In this document: one piece after another, positions 50,717 to 59,751 of the stretch
How positions within the stretch are numbered: position 1 is the first letter of the stretch
Layout: each line of letters opens with the position of its first letter
Source: Curtobacterium sp. ER1/6
GTDB lineage: Bacteria > Actinomycetota > Actinomycetes > Actinomycetales > Microbacteriaceae
Direction of reading: 5' to 3'
Length of the DNA stretch: 64,000 nucleotides
Assembly (NCBI RefSeq): GCF_001742745.1
Contig: NZ_MJAK01000005.1
Location: forward strand, 62,001 to 126,000
Notes under the pieces: model-generated
Told to the model about the DNA's origin: nothing
The model's database searches: none
What the model saw: only the letters and a program-made list of their open reading frames with translations
Translations under genes and position numbers: made by a program

Positions 50717-51726
50717 CCGAACAGCGACTCCGGATCGGCCTCGTCGGCGCGGGGGTGATCGCCCACGCCCACCTGCCGAACCTGCTCCGCATCGGTGACG
50801 TCGTCGTCTTCTCCGAGGTCGGTGCCGAGGAACTCGTGGCCGCGCACGGCGGTGAGGTCGTCGGCTCCCTCGACGAGCTCCTCGCCCGCGTCGACGTGGT
50901 GGACGTCGTCGTCCCCACCTACGCGCACGCCGAGGTCGTCCGTGCCGCGCTCGCCGCCGGCAAGGACGTCATCAGCGAGAAGCCCCTCGCCCGCACCGAC
51001 GCCGACGCCGACGACCTGGTCCGCCTGGCGCACGAGGCCGGGCGGCAGCTCTACCCGGCGCACGTCGTGCGGTACTTCCCGGAGTACGTCCGGCTGAAGG
51101 CCGCCGTCGAGGCCGGGCAGCTCGGCGAGCTCGCCGTCCTGCGGTTCGTGCGGTCCGGCGCGTTCCCGACCCGCTCGGCCTGGTTCGCCGACCCCGCACT
51201 CTCCGGCGGCATCATCATGGACCAGATGATCCACGACCTGGACATCGCCCGCTGGATCGCCGGCGACGTCGTCCGGGTCAGCGCGGTGCACGTGCGGAAG
51301 GGCACCGTCGACCACCCCGTCGAGGCCGCGCACGTCCTGCTCACCCACGCGTCGGGCGCGATCAGCCACGTCGCGGGCATCTGGGGCCCGGCACACCTGC
51401 CGTTCGTCACCGAGTTCTCCGCAGCCGGCACGCTCGGCACCCTGTCGCACGACTCCCGCGACGAGCGGAACTACACGGCGGAGCTCCTCGACGAGGAGGC
51501 CGTCGGCGGCGACCTGCCGGAGCTCGACCCCACCGAGGACCCCTACTTCCTCGAGATCCGCGAGTACCTCGGGGCGTTCCGGGGCGGCGCGGTGCCGCGC
51601 GTCTCGGCGGAGGACGGCGCCACCGCCGTCCGGATCGTCAACGCTGCGCTCCGCTCCGTCGAGACCGGCCAGCCCGTCGACCTCGAGCCCGCCGCCGGCC
51701 GCACGCACGGGACGGTCAGCGCATGA
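50713..51726 (+). CDS. Gfo/Idh/MocA family oxidoreductase
   Basis: 337 residues, ATG at 50713 with CAGGAGGA. NAD-binding RIGLVGAGVIAHAHLPNL, the EKPL motif (DVISEKPLARTD) and the C-terminal domain with GGIIMDQMIHDLDIARW, where the Asp and His act in catalysis. Enzymes of the family oxidise or reduce sugars, inositols or amino sugars. Overlaps both neighbours by four bases, so it belongs to a tight catabolic operon. Confidence 0.93.
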   Translation: MTEQRLRIGLVGAGVIAHAHLPNLLRIGDVVVFSEVGAEELVAAHGGEVVGSLDELLARVDVVDVVVPTYAHAEVVRAALAAGKDVISEKPLARTDADADDLVRLAHEAGRQLYPAHVVRYFPEYVRLKAAVEAGQLGELAVLRFVRSGAFPTRSAWFADPALSGGIIMDQMIHDLDIARWIAGDVVRVSAVHVRKGTVDHPVEAAHVLLTHASGAISHVAGIWGPAHLPFVTEFSAAGTLGTLSHDSRDERNYTAELLDEEAVGGDLPELDPTEDPYFLEIREYLGAFRGGAVPRVSAEDGATAVRIVNAALRSVETGQPVDLEPAAGRTHGTVSA

Positions 51727-52754
51727 GCCCCCTGCGCATCGGCGTGCTGTCCTTCGCGCACACGCACGCGATCTCCTACCTCGCCGCGCTCCGGGCGATG
51801 CCGGACGTCGAGGTCGTCGGCACCGACCCGGACGGCACGTCGACCGGCACCGACCTGGTCGACCTCCGCGGCCGCGAGCTCGCCGAGGCCCTCGACGTGC
51901 CGTACGTCGACACCGTCGAGGAGCTCCTCGCGCAGGGCGTCGACGCGGTCGTGGTCACGAGCGAGAACGCCCGGCACCGTGCCCTCGTCGAGCAGGCCAC
52001 CGCCGCCGGGGCGCACGTGCTGTGCGAGAAGCCGCTCGCCACGACGTGGGAGGACGGTCTGGCCATGCGCGCCGCCGCCGACGCCGCGGGCGTGCTCCTC
52101 ATGGTCGCCTTCCCGGTGCGGTTCGCCGGGACCTTCGCCCGGCTCAGCGCGACGAAGCGTGCCGGACGGCTCGGCGACGTCCTCTCGGTGCGCGGCGCGA
52201 ACAACGGCATGCTCCCGCTGACGCGGTCGTGGTTCACGGAGCCGGAGCTCTCCGGCGGCGGCGCGATCGTCGACCACGTGGTGCACATCGCGGACCTGCT
52301 CGACGCGCTCCTCGACGGCACGCCCGCGGTCACCGTCACGGCCGTGACGAACCGGGTGCTGCACGCGGCACGCGCACGGGCCGAGACCGCGGGCCTGGTG
52401 ACGATCACCTACGCCGACGGCACGATCGCCGCGATCGACTGCTCGTGGAGCCGGCCGGACACGTCGCCGACGTGGGGCGGGCTGGCCCTCACCGTCGTCG
52501 GGACCGAGGGGTCGGTGGACGTCGACTTCTTCCGGCCGAGCGTCCGCGGGCTCGACGCTGGGAGCGGTCGGTCGGTGGTGCTGCCCTACGGGCCGGACTT
52601 CGACGCGGCGATGCTCGAGACGTTCGTGGCGGCCGTCCGCAGGGGAGAGCAGCCCCAGCCCGACGCGGCCGTGGGGCTGCGCACGCTCGCGGTCGTGCTG
52701 GCGGCGCAGGAGTCGGCGGCGAGCGGCGAGACGGTGCGGGCGCGGTCCGTCTGA
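51723..52754 (+). CDS. second Gfo/Idh/MocA family oxidoreductase
   Basis: 343 residues, ATG at 51723 overlapping the previous stop. It starts LRIGVLSFAHTHAISYLAALRAM, where the usual Gly-rich loop is changed to SFAHTHA, a form seen in some sugar dehydrogenases of this superfamily. EKPL is present (HVLCEKPLATTWEDG), and GGAIVDHVVHIADLLDALL carries the catalytic pair. Distinct from the first enzyme, so the two may act on successive intermediates. Last gene of the operon. Confidence 0.9.
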   Translation: MSPLRIGVLSFAHTHAISYLAALRAMPDVEVVGTDPDGTSTGTDLVDLRGRELAEALDVPYVDTVEELLAQGVDAVVVTSENARHRALVEQATAAGAHVLCEKPLATTWEDGLAMRAAADAAGVLLMVAFPVRFAGTFARLSATKRAGRLGDVLSVRGANNGMLPLTRSWFTEPELSGGGAIVDHVVHIADLLDALLDGTPAVTVTAVTNRVLHAARARAETAGLVTITYADGTIAAIDCSWSRPDTSPTWGGLALTVVGTEGSVDVDFFRPSVRGLDAGSGRSVVLPYGPDFDAAMLETFVAAVRRGEQPQPDAAVGLRTLAVVLAAQESAASGETVRARSV

Positions 52755-52765
52755 CGCGACCCCGT

Positions 52766-52813
52766 GACGGTCGGGAGGCGCGGTGCCAGCCGGCACCGCG
52801 CCTCCCGTCCGTC
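52766..52813. terminator. bidirectional hairpin after the dehydrogenase operon
   Basis: GACGGTCGGGAGGCGCGGTGCC pairs with GGCACCGCGCCTCCCGTCCGTC with one small mismatch. GACGGGAGGC family, between convergent genes. Confidence 0.88.
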
Positions 52814-52825
52814 TCGAACGCGGTC

Positions 52826-53695
52826 TCAGGACCCGCCGGCCGCCGCCCAGAGCCGGCGTGCGTTCACGAGCCCGCGCTCGACGGCGTCGACGTCGTCCTC
52901 GAGCCCCTCGAACTCGATCGACACCGGCCCGTCGAAGCCGCTCGCGACGATCCGTTCCACGATCCGACCCAGCGGCAGGTCCCCGTGCCCGACGACCGTG
53001 CCGAGCACCGCGCGACCGGCGAGGGTCGACAACCAGCCGTCCGCGGCGGGCGGCGTCTCGCGCACCAGGAAGTCCTTGAGGTGCACGACGGCCGCGACCG
53101 GCAGCGTCCGCTGCACCGCCCGGAGCGGGTCGTCGTCGAGGCACACGAAGTTCCCGACGTCGAGCAGGGTGCGGAAGTTCGGTCGGTCGACCTCGTGCAC
53201 GAGCCGCAGGATCCGCTCGCTGTCGTTGAACGCGAACCCGTGGTTCTCGACCATGGTCGTGATGCTGAGCGTCTCGGCGTGCTCGGCGACCGCACGGCAC
53301 ACCGGCACGACCCGTGCGAGCACCCGCTCGAACTCGGCGTGGTCCGCGTCCCGCCACGCCCACGGCACCACGTCGTGGCGGAACCGGGTGATCCCGAGCC
53401 GGTGCGCGACGTCGAGGTGCTCGTGCACGCGCGTCACCTCGGCGTCGACCGTGGCGGGGTCGGAGAAGTCCGCGCCGATCACGTGGTTCGCGAGCCCGAT
53501 GCCGCGCGACGCGGCGTGCTCGCGGATGCGGTCGACCAGGTCGGGCTGCCGGGGCAGGTCGTCGCCGAAGCCACCGGCTGCGATCTCCAGGTGCTCGCCG
53601 CCGGCGTCGGCGACGCGGTCGACCACGTCGAGGATCGTCAGCGCACCGCGCTGGAGGGATCGGGCGTAGCTGTAGGAGGACACTCCGAGGCGCAT
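52826..53695 (-). CDS. sugar phosphate isomerase/epimerase, TIM barrel
   Basis: 289 residues, ATG at 53695. AP-endonuclease-2-like barrel (IolE/xylose isomerase-like): RLGVSSYSYARSL, a strand ending EHLEIAAGGFGDD, TMVENHGFAFNDSERI with Glu, TLLDVGNFVCLDDDPL, VVHLKDFLV with His, and a final SIEFEGLEDD. These Glu, Asp and His positions match the metal site. It probably handles an intermediate of the same sugar pathway as the operon that converges on it. Its start is overlapped by the upstream YczE-like gene by 58 bases. Confidence 0.9.
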   Translation of the reverse strand: MRLGVSSYSYARSLQRGALTILDVVDRVADAGGEHLEIAAGGFGDDLPRQPDLVDRIREHAASRGIGLANHVIGADFSDPATVDAEVTRVHEHLDVAHRLGITRFRHDVVPWAWRDADHAEFERVLARVVPVCRAVAEHAETLSITTMVENHGFAFNDSERILRLVHEVDRPNFRTLLDVGNFVCLDDDPLRAVQRTLPVAAVVHLKDFLVRETPPAADGWLSTLAGRAVLGTVVGHGDLPLGRIVERIVASGFDGPVSIEFEGLEDDVDAVERGLVNARRLWAAAGGS

Positions 53696-54366
53696 GGCGC
53701 GACCCTAGCCGCTCCGGTCTCGCCGCCACCAGGGGTGTGGACGGCCCCCGCGCCGCTCGTGCGGGTGGGCGACCACGGCAGCCGACGGAAGAGCGGCATG
53801 AGCGGCTGGACCATCGCCCCGATCACGAACGCGGCGACCACCGTGCCGACGCCGACGTCGCCGCCGAGGAGCCAGCCGACCACGACGACGGTGACCTCGA
53901 TCACGGTCCGCGCGAGCCAGAGCGGCCAGCCGAACCGTTCGTGCACGCCGACCATCAGGCCGTCGCGCGCACCGGTGCCGAGGCCCGCGCCGATGTAGCA
54001 CGCCGTCGCGACCGCGAGCAGCACCAGTCCCGCCGCGAAGAGCAGGACCCGGGCCACCAGCCCGTCCGGCTCGGGGACGAGCCAGAGCACGAGGTCGGCG
54101 GCGGGGCCGATCGCCAGGACGTTGCAGAGCGTGCCGATGCCGGGCCGCTGGCGGAGCGGGATCCAGAGCAGCAGGATCACGACGCTCGACACCACGGTGA
54201 TGACGCCGAACGACCAGGGCAGCACGTTCTCCAGGCCCTGCGTCAGGACCGTCCACGACCCGACGCCGACCACGGCGCGGACCTGCAGCGCGGTCGACGC
54301 ACCGTAGAGGAACAGGCCGACGAGCAGTTGGACGGAACGCAGGACGAGGGCGGGGGTGCGGTGCAT
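53638..54366 (-). CDS. YczE/YitT-like integral membrane protein
   Basis: 242 residues, ATG at 54366. Five to six helices; GASTALQVRAVVGVGSWTVLTQGLE and LGTGARDGLMVGVHERFGW are typical of the YczE group. The C-terminal 40 residues (Gly/Thr/Pro/Ala-rich) overlap the isomerase start by 58 bases in another frame. YczE proteins are often beside MocR-type regulators, as here where the divergent neighbour is one, so it is likely its target. Substrate unknown. Confidence 0.85.
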   Translation of the reverse strand: MHRTPALVLRSVQLLVGLFLYGASTALQVRAVVGVGSWTVLTQGLENVLPWSFGVITVVSSVVILLLWIPLRQRPGIGTLCNVLAIGPAADLVLWLVPEPDGLVARVLLFAAGLVLLAVATACYIGAGLGTGARDGLMVGVHERFGWPLWLARTVIEVTVVVVGWLLGGDVGVGTVVAAFVIGAMVQPLMPLFRRLPWSPTRTSGAGAVHTPGGGETGAARVAPCASECPPTATPDPSSAVR

Positions 54367-54384
54367 GCCGATGATGCTCGTCCT

Positions 54385-54413
54385 CGATTGGCCTGTTGGT
54401 CGAGAGCCAATCG
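54385..54413. promoter_or_regulatory. inverted repeat between the YczE and MocR-type genes
   Basis: CGATTGGC (54385-54392) and GCCAATCG (54406-54413) are exact complements 13 bases apart, in the 62-base gap between the divergent starts. Expected operator of the MocR-type regulator. Confidence 0.7.
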
Positions 54414-54428
54414 CACTACGGTGGACCC

Positions 54429-55871
54429 GTGTCCCCGGTCTCGCTGAGCGCCCGCGCCGCCGCCCTCCTGCTCACCGACTGGCGTGCCGCCAGCGGTGCC
54501 CCGGCGTACGAGGCGCTGTCCGACGCGCTCCGCGTGCTCGTGATCGACGGGCGGGTGCCGCTCGGCGTCCGGCTCCCGGCCGAACGCGGGCTCGCCGACG
54601 CCCTCGGGGTGTCGCGGACCACGGTCGCGAACGCGTACGCCCGACTCCGGTCCGACGGCTTCCTCGTGTCGCTCCGGGGCTCCGGCAGCGTCGTGCACCT
54701 GCCGCGGGACCTCGTCGGGCGTCCGGATCCCGAGCGGCCCGGCGGCGTGGTCGGGGACGACCTGCTCGACCTCCGCAAGGCCGCGATGCACGCCGCGCCC
54801 GAGGTCGCCGAGGCCGTGGAGCGCGCGGTCCGGTACGTGCCCGCGGCGCTCGCCGGGATCGGCTACGACACCGTCGGCGATCCCGGGCTCCGCGCCGCGA
54901 TCGCCGACCGGTACACCGAGCGCGGGTTGCCGACCGACCCGTCGCAGGTCGTCGTGACGATCGGCGCCCAGCACGCCATCGCGCTCCTCGCCCGTGTGCT
55001 CGTCCGCCGCGGCGACACGGTGCTCGTCGAGTCCCCGACCTACCCGCACGCGCACGAGGCGTTCCGCGAGGCCGGCGGTCGACTCGTCGGCGTCCCCGTC
55101 GACGCGCGCACCGGCTGGGACGCCACGGCGCTCGAGACGACGCTCCGCCGGACCGCGCCCGCGGTCGCCTACCTGATGCCCGAACTGCACAACCCGACCG
55201 GGGCGACCATGTCCGCCGCGACCCGGGAGCGCCTGCTCGCCGTCGCGGCCTCGACCGGGACCGTCGTGGTGGCCGACGAGACGATGGGCGAGCTCCGCAT
55301 CGACGGCACGCCCGCACCGCCGCTGGCCACGGCGGACCCGGCGGTGGTCATGATCGGCTCGGCGGCCAAGGTGTTCTGGGGCGGGCTGCGGATCGGGTGG
55401 ATCCGCGCGGACCCGGACCTGCTGCAGCGGCTGCTCCTCGCCCGCCCGACGGGCGACCTCGGCACGCCCGTGCTCGACCAGCTGGTCGCGCGCGAGCTCG
55501 TCCCGCGCACCGCGGCCGTCCTGGAGGCGCGGCGCACCGCCCTGCGCACCGGTCGCGACGACGTCGTGGCCGCGCTGCGCGCGCGGCTGCCCGAGTGGGA
55601 CGTCCCCTCGCCGGACGGCGGCCTGACGACGTGGGTCGGGCTCGGCCGGCCGGTGTCGAGCGCGCTCGTGCTCGCGGCGCGTGCCGAGGGCGTCGTGCTC
55701 GCCTCGGGTGGGGTGTTCGGCCCCGACGGTGGGTTCGAGCGCTTCCTGCGGGTGCCGTACACGATGGGGGCGGCCGACCGGGAGCGCATGGTCGACGTGC
55801 TCGCGCGGGCGTGGGCCCGCGTCGGGGGCGAGGGCACGGGCGTCCGCGGGTCGCTCGCCGCGGTCGTCTGA
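54429..55871 (+). CDS. MocR-type regulator (GntR DNA-binding plus aminotransferase domain)
   Basis: 480 residues from GTG 54429; an earlier GTG at 54396 lies inside the operator repeat. N-terminal GntR winged helix: YEALSDALRVLVIDGRVPLGVRLPAERGLADALGVSRTTVANAYARLRSDGFL. The C-terminal part is a fold-type I PLP-aminotransferase domain, with IGYDTVGDPGLRAAIADRY, IGAQHAIALLARVL, MPELHNPTGATM and the PLP-lysine region GSAAKVFWGGLRIGWIR. MocR proteins sense PLP or amino-compound ligands. Probable activator of the divergent YczE-like gene. Confidence 0.93.
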   Translation: MSPVSLSARAAALLLTDWRAASGAPAYEALSDALRVLVIDGRVPLGVRLPAERGLADALGVSRTTVANAYARLRSDGFLVSLRGSGSVVHLPRDLVGRPDPERPGGVVGDDLLDLRKAAMHAAPEVAEAVERAVRYVPAALAGIGYDTVGDPGLRAAIADRYTERGLPTDPSQVVVTIGAQHAIALLARVLVRRGDTVLVESPTYPHAHEAFREAGGRLVGVPVDARTGWDATALETTLRRTAPAVAYLMPELHNPTGATMSAATRERLLAVAASTGTVVVADETMGELRIDGTPAPPLATADPAVVMIGSAAKVFWGGLRIGWIRADPDLLQRLLLARPTGDLGTPVLDQLVARELVPRTAAVLEARRTALRTGRDDVVAALRARLPEWDVPSPDGGLTTWVGLGRPVSSALVLAARAEGVVLASGGVFGPDGGFERFLRVPYTMGAADRERMVDVLARAWARVGGEGTGVRGSLAAVV

Positions 55872-55923
55872 GCGGCGGCGGGCAGCCGGTTCTGTTCGCA
55901 GGTGGAACTGCGAGGATCGGCTC

Positions 55924-58900
55924 GTGCACTTCCTCTCGGTCTTCAGCCTCCGCAACCGTGCCCTCATCGCGCTCGTCACGATCGTCGTCGCGGTGTTCGG
56001 CGGCATCGCGCTGACGAACCTCAAGCAGGAGCTCATCCCGAGCGTCCAGTTCCCCCAGGTGGCGATCGTGAGCGCCTACCCGGGCGCGACGCCGGAGGTC
56101 GTGTCGAACGACGTCTCGACGAAGATCGAGCAGGCGATCCAGGTGGTGCCGGACCTCGAGTCGACGAGCGCGACCTCGTCCACCGGGCAGAGCGTCGTCT
56201 CGGCGTCGTTCGACTACGGCTCGAACCTGGCGAGCGCCGAGGACAAGATCCAGACCGCGGTGAACGCGCTCTCGCTGCCGGACACCGTGCAGACGCAGAT
56301 CGTCACCGGGTCCTTCGACGACCTGCCGGTCCTGCAGCTCGCGGTGACCGGCTCCGGCAACCAGGAGCAGCTGGTCGACCGGTTGAACGCGACCGCGGTG
56401 CCGGACCTCGAGAAGCTCGACGGCGTCCGGCAGGCCGACGTGTTCGGCAACCCGGGCCGCCGCGTCGTGATCACGCCGAACGAGGACGAACTGGCGTCGC
56501 GGGGGCTGACGACGCAGTCGATCTCGGACGCGCTCGACGACAACGGCACGCTCATCCCGGGCGGCACCATCACGCAGGACGGCCGGACGCTCTCGGTGCA
56601 GACGGGTGAGCGCATCGCGTCCCTGGACGACATCCGCGGGCTGCCGCTGACCGCGTCGAGCGGGTCGGGGTCGTCGGGCTCCGGGTCGGGCTCCGGCTCG
56701 TCCGGTCCGGCCTCGGGTGCCGGCGGTGCCGCGACCCAGGGCGGCGCCGCGGCCGGCGCACCGGGCAGCACGGGGACCGGCACCGGAGCCGCCGGTTCCG
56801 GTGACGGCACGGCCGGCGGAACCGCCGCGGGCCAGTCCGGCGCGGGTCAGACCGGTACCGGGACCACCGCGACCGGCGGGACGGGCGCGACCACGGCCTC
56901 CACGCCGACCTCGCTCGGCGACGTCGCGACCGTGCAGATCGAGGAGTCGCCGCGCACGTCGATCAGCCGTGTCGACGGCAAGACCGCGCTGACCATCGCC
57001 ATCACGAAGACGCAGGAGGCGAACACCGTCGACGTCTCCGAGACGGTGAAGGCCGCCCTGCCCGGCATCGAGGCGAAGGTCGCGGGCTCCCCGCAGTTCA
57101 CCGTCGTCTTCGACCAGGCCCCCTACATCCAGCAGTCCATCGACTCGCTGGCCGAGGAGGGGCTGCTCGGCCTCGGCTTCGCGGTCGTCGTCATCCTCGT
57201 GTTCCTGCTGTCCTGGCGCTCCACGCTGGTCACGGCGATCTCGATCCCGACGTCGGTGCTGCTCGCCGCGATCGGCATGCAGGCGGCCGGCTACACGCTC
57301 AACATCATCACGCTCGCCGCGCTGACGATCGCGATCGGCCGCGTGGTCGACGACTCGATCGTGGTCATCGAGAACATCAAGCGGCACCTGCAACCCGGGG
57401 TCGACCGCGGACGGGCGGTGCTCGACGCCGTGCGCGAGGTCGCGGGCGCCGTGACCGCGTCCACCCTCACCACCGTGGCGGTGTTCCTGCCCGTGGCCTT
57501 CGTCGCCGAGCTCGTCGGCGAGCTCTTCCGGCCGTTCGCGCTCACGGTCACGATGGCGCTGATCGCCTCGCTGCTCGTGTCGCTGACGATCGTGCCGGTC
57601 CTGGCGTACTGGTTCCTCCGTGCGCCGCGGACGCACCGGCACGCCGACGCCGGTCCCGCCCGGGAGCCGCAGCCCGCCGCCTCCGCCCCGGCCGCCGCCA
57701 CCGGTGCCCTGGCCTCGGCCGACGGCCTGCACGACGCGGGCACCTCCGACCGGCTGCGCCGCGGGTACCTGCCCGTGCTCCGCTGGGCGATCGGTCGTCC
57801 GGCGCTCGTGCTCGTCCTCGCCCTGCTCGTGCTCGGTGGCACCGCCGCGGCCGTCCCGTTCGTCAAGACGAGCTACCTCGGCGACTCCGGGCAGAACACC
57901 TTCACCGTGACGCAGGACCTCGAGCCGGGCACGAGCCTGGACGAGCAGTCGGACGCCGCCCGCAAGGTCGAGGGCGTCCTGCGCGACGTCTCCGGCGTCG
58001 AGACCGTCCAGACCACGATCGGGTCGAGCGGCCAGTCCATCCAGGCGGCGTTCGGCGGTGGCGCCTCGGCGTCGGTGCAGTACAACGTCACGACCGACGC
58101 GGCTGCCGACCAGACGACGATCCAGTCGGCGGCCCGTGACCGCATCGGGCGGATCGACGGCGTCGGCGAGGTCAGCCTGTCGTCGGGCGGCGGCGGGTTC
58201 GGCGGGTCGAGCGACATCGAGGTCGACGTCACCGCGCCGACCCAGGCCGAGCTCGAGACCGCGGCCGGCAAGGTCCTCACGCAGATGCGCGGCGTCGCGG
58301 GCACGACCGGGGCGACGAGCAACCTCTCCGCCGCCGAGCCGTACCTGGCCGTGAAGGTCGACCGGAGCAAGGCGGCCGAGCGCGGGCTCACCGAGACGCA
58401 GGTCGGCGGGATCGTCGCCGCGTCGGTGTCCCCGCGCGACACCGGCAGCGTCGAGATCGACGACGCCACCCTCGACGTCTACATCGCCGCCCCGGAGCCG
58501 CCCACGACGATCGACGCCCTGAAGGCGCTGTCGATCCCGACCGCGAGCGGTGACGTCCCGCTGTCCGACGTCGCCACGATCGAGCAGTCCGACGGACCGA
58601 CGACGATCACGACGTCCGACGCGGTCCGCACCGCGACCATCACGGTGACGCCGGATTCGACGAACCTCGGCGAGGCCGTGCAGAACGTCACGGCGGCGGT
58701 GGACCGGCTCGACCTGCCTCGCGGCGCGTCGGCGACGATCGGCGGTGTGGCGTCGAGCCAGTCGTCGGCGTTCAGCCAGCTGCTGCTCGCGGTGCTCGTG
58801 GCCGTGCTCATCGTCTACGTGATCATGGTCGCGACGTTCCGCAGCCTGCGGCAGCCGCTCATGCTGCTCGTCTCGATCCCGTTCGCGGCGACCGGTGCGG

Positions 58901-59370
58901 TCCTGCTGCAGATCGTCACGGGCATCCCGCTTGGTGTCGCCTCGATCATCGGCCTGCTCATGCTCGTCGGCATCGTCGTGACGAACGCCATCGTGCTCAT
59001 CGACCTGGTGAACCAGTACCGGCGCCGGGGACTCCGGGTGCGCGAGGCACTGGTCGAGGGCGCGACCCGGCGACTCCGGCCGATCCTCATGACGGCACTG
59101 GCGACGATCTTCGCGCTGCTGCCGATGGCGGTCGGGCTCACCGGGAAGTCCGGGTTCATCTCGCAGCCGCTCGCGCTGGTCGTGATCGGTGGGCTGGTGT
59201 CCTCGACGCTGTTGACCCTCGTGGTGCTGCCGGCGCTCTACTCGGTGGTCGAGGGGCTCTTCGAGCGACGGGCCGACCGACGGGCGGCGCGGGCCGCGGA
59301 GCGTGACGGGGCCGAGCACGACGGGGCCGCCGAGCGCGACGGGGCCGACACCGGGACGGCGGAGGCGTAG
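55924..59370 (+). CDS. RND (HAE1/AcrB-like) efflux transporter
   Basis: 1148 residues from GTG 55924, AGGA about nine bases upstream. Twelve helices as usual: the first follows VFSLRNRALIALVTIVVAVFGG, a second set spans about 400-570 with GRVVDDSIVVIENIKRH (the Asp pair for proton relay), and the last set starts QLLLAVLVAVLIVYVIMVATF with GIVVTNAIVLIDLVNQYRR. Two periplasmic-type porter domains are present. Residues about 244-325 are an unusual Gly/Ser/Thr/Ala-rich insertion in the first one. It probably exports lipids or drugs; no adaptor or outer-membrane gene is near, as expected for a Gram-positive. Confidence 0.93.
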   Translation: MHFLSVFSLRNRALIALVTIVVAVFGGIALTNLKQELIPSVQFPQVAIVSAYPGATPEVVSNDVSTKIEQAIQVVPDLESTSATSSTGQSVVSASFDYGSNLASAEDKIQTAVNALSLPDTVQTQIVTGSFDDLPVLQLAVTGSGNQEQLVDRLNATAVPDLEKLDGVRQADVFGNPGRRVVITPNEDELASRGLTTQSISDALDDNGTLIPGGTITQDGRTLSVQTGERIASLDDIRGLPLTASSGSGSSGSGSGSGSSGPASGAGGAATQGGAAAGAPGSTGTGTGAAGSGDGTAGGTAAGQSGAGQTGTGTTATGGTGATTASTPTSLGDVATVQIEESPRTSISRVDGKTALTIAITKTQEANTVDVSETVKAALPGIEAKVAGSPQFTVVFDQAPYIQQSIDSLAEEGLLGLGFAVVVILVFLLSWRSTLVTAISIPTSVLLAAIGMQAAGYTLNIITLAALTIAIGRVVDDSIVVIENIKRHLQPGVDRGRAVLDAVREVAGAVTASTLTTVAVFLPVAFVAELVGELFRPFALTVTMALIASLLVSLTIVPVLAYWFLRAPRTHRHADAGPAREPQPAASAPAAATGALASADGLHDAGTSDRLRRGYLPVLRWAIGRPALVLVLALLVLGGTAAAVPFVKTSYLGDSGQNTFTVTQDLEPGTSLDEQSDAARKVEGVLRDVSGVETVQTTIGSSGQSIQAAFGGGASASVQYNVTTDAAADQTTIQSAARDRIGRIDGVGEVSLSSGGGGFGGSSDIEVDVTAPTQAELETAAGKVLTQMRGVAGTTGATSNLSAAEPYLAVKVDRSKAAERGLTETQVGGIVAASVSPRDTGSVEIDDATLDVYIAAPEPPTTIDALKALSIPTASGDVPLSDVATIEQSDGPTTITTSDAVRTATITVTPDSTNLGEAVQNVTAAVDRLDLPRGASATIGGVASSQSSAFSQLLLAVLVAVLIVYVIMVATFRSLRQPLMLLVSIPFAATGAVLLQIVTGIPLGVASIIGLLMLVGIVVTNAIVLIDLVNQYRRRGLRVREALVEGATRRLRPILMTALATIFALLPMAVGLTGKSGFISQPLALVVIGGLVSSTLLTLVVLPALYSVVEGLFERRADRRAARAAERDGAEHDGAAERDGADTGTAEA

Positions 59371-59418
59371 CGGGACGCAGGACGGGCCACGTCGGCCGGG
59401 CGGCCGGCGGCCGTCCGC

Positions 59419-59673
59419 TCAGTCGCGGGAGCCGGACTCCTCCGCGTCGACCTCGCGGAACCACGAGACGACGACGCAGGTCAGCGTGACGAGGAACACG
59501 ATCGCAGCCCCCTGCGCGGCGACGGCCATGCGGCCGGTCGCTGCCGAGTAGCCCCCGAAGGCGACCGCGGCCGTGAACGACAGTCCGAGCAGGAGCTCCG
59601 CGTAGGTCCGGACGGAGCTGCGGTGGGGCCACTCGGTCGGGACGCTCAGGGGACGGTCGATGGTGTCGGTCAC
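59419..59673 (-). CDS. small two-helix membrane protein
   Basis: 84 residues from GTG 59673 (VTDTIDRPLSVPTEW). A polar start, two membrane helices (AELLLGLSFTAAVAFGG and AIVFLVTLTCVVVSWF) and an acidic REVDAEESGSRD tail. Small proteins like this are common in actinobacteria; no family recognised. Its end faces the RND transporter's 3' end with a 48-base gap. It lies 78 bases downstream of the esterase-like gene on the same strand and may be co-transcribed. Confidence 0.7.
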   Translation of the reverse strand: MTDTIDRPLSVPTEWPHRSSVRTYAELLLGLSFTAAVAFGGYSAATGRMAVAAQGAAIVFLVTLTCVVVSWFREVDAEESGSRD

Positions 59674-59751
59674 ACAGGAAGTCTGTTCGGAGCGATCAGC
59701 TGCCGCACACCCGAATCCGGGTGCCACCCGCACGGGGCACGGCGCTCGCGA

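Noticed and set aside
55348..59319. 1323-residue minus-strand frame opposite the RND transporter
   Set aside because: The product is Arg/Asp/His-rich without domain structure, while the plus strand encodes a clear RND pump with all motifs.
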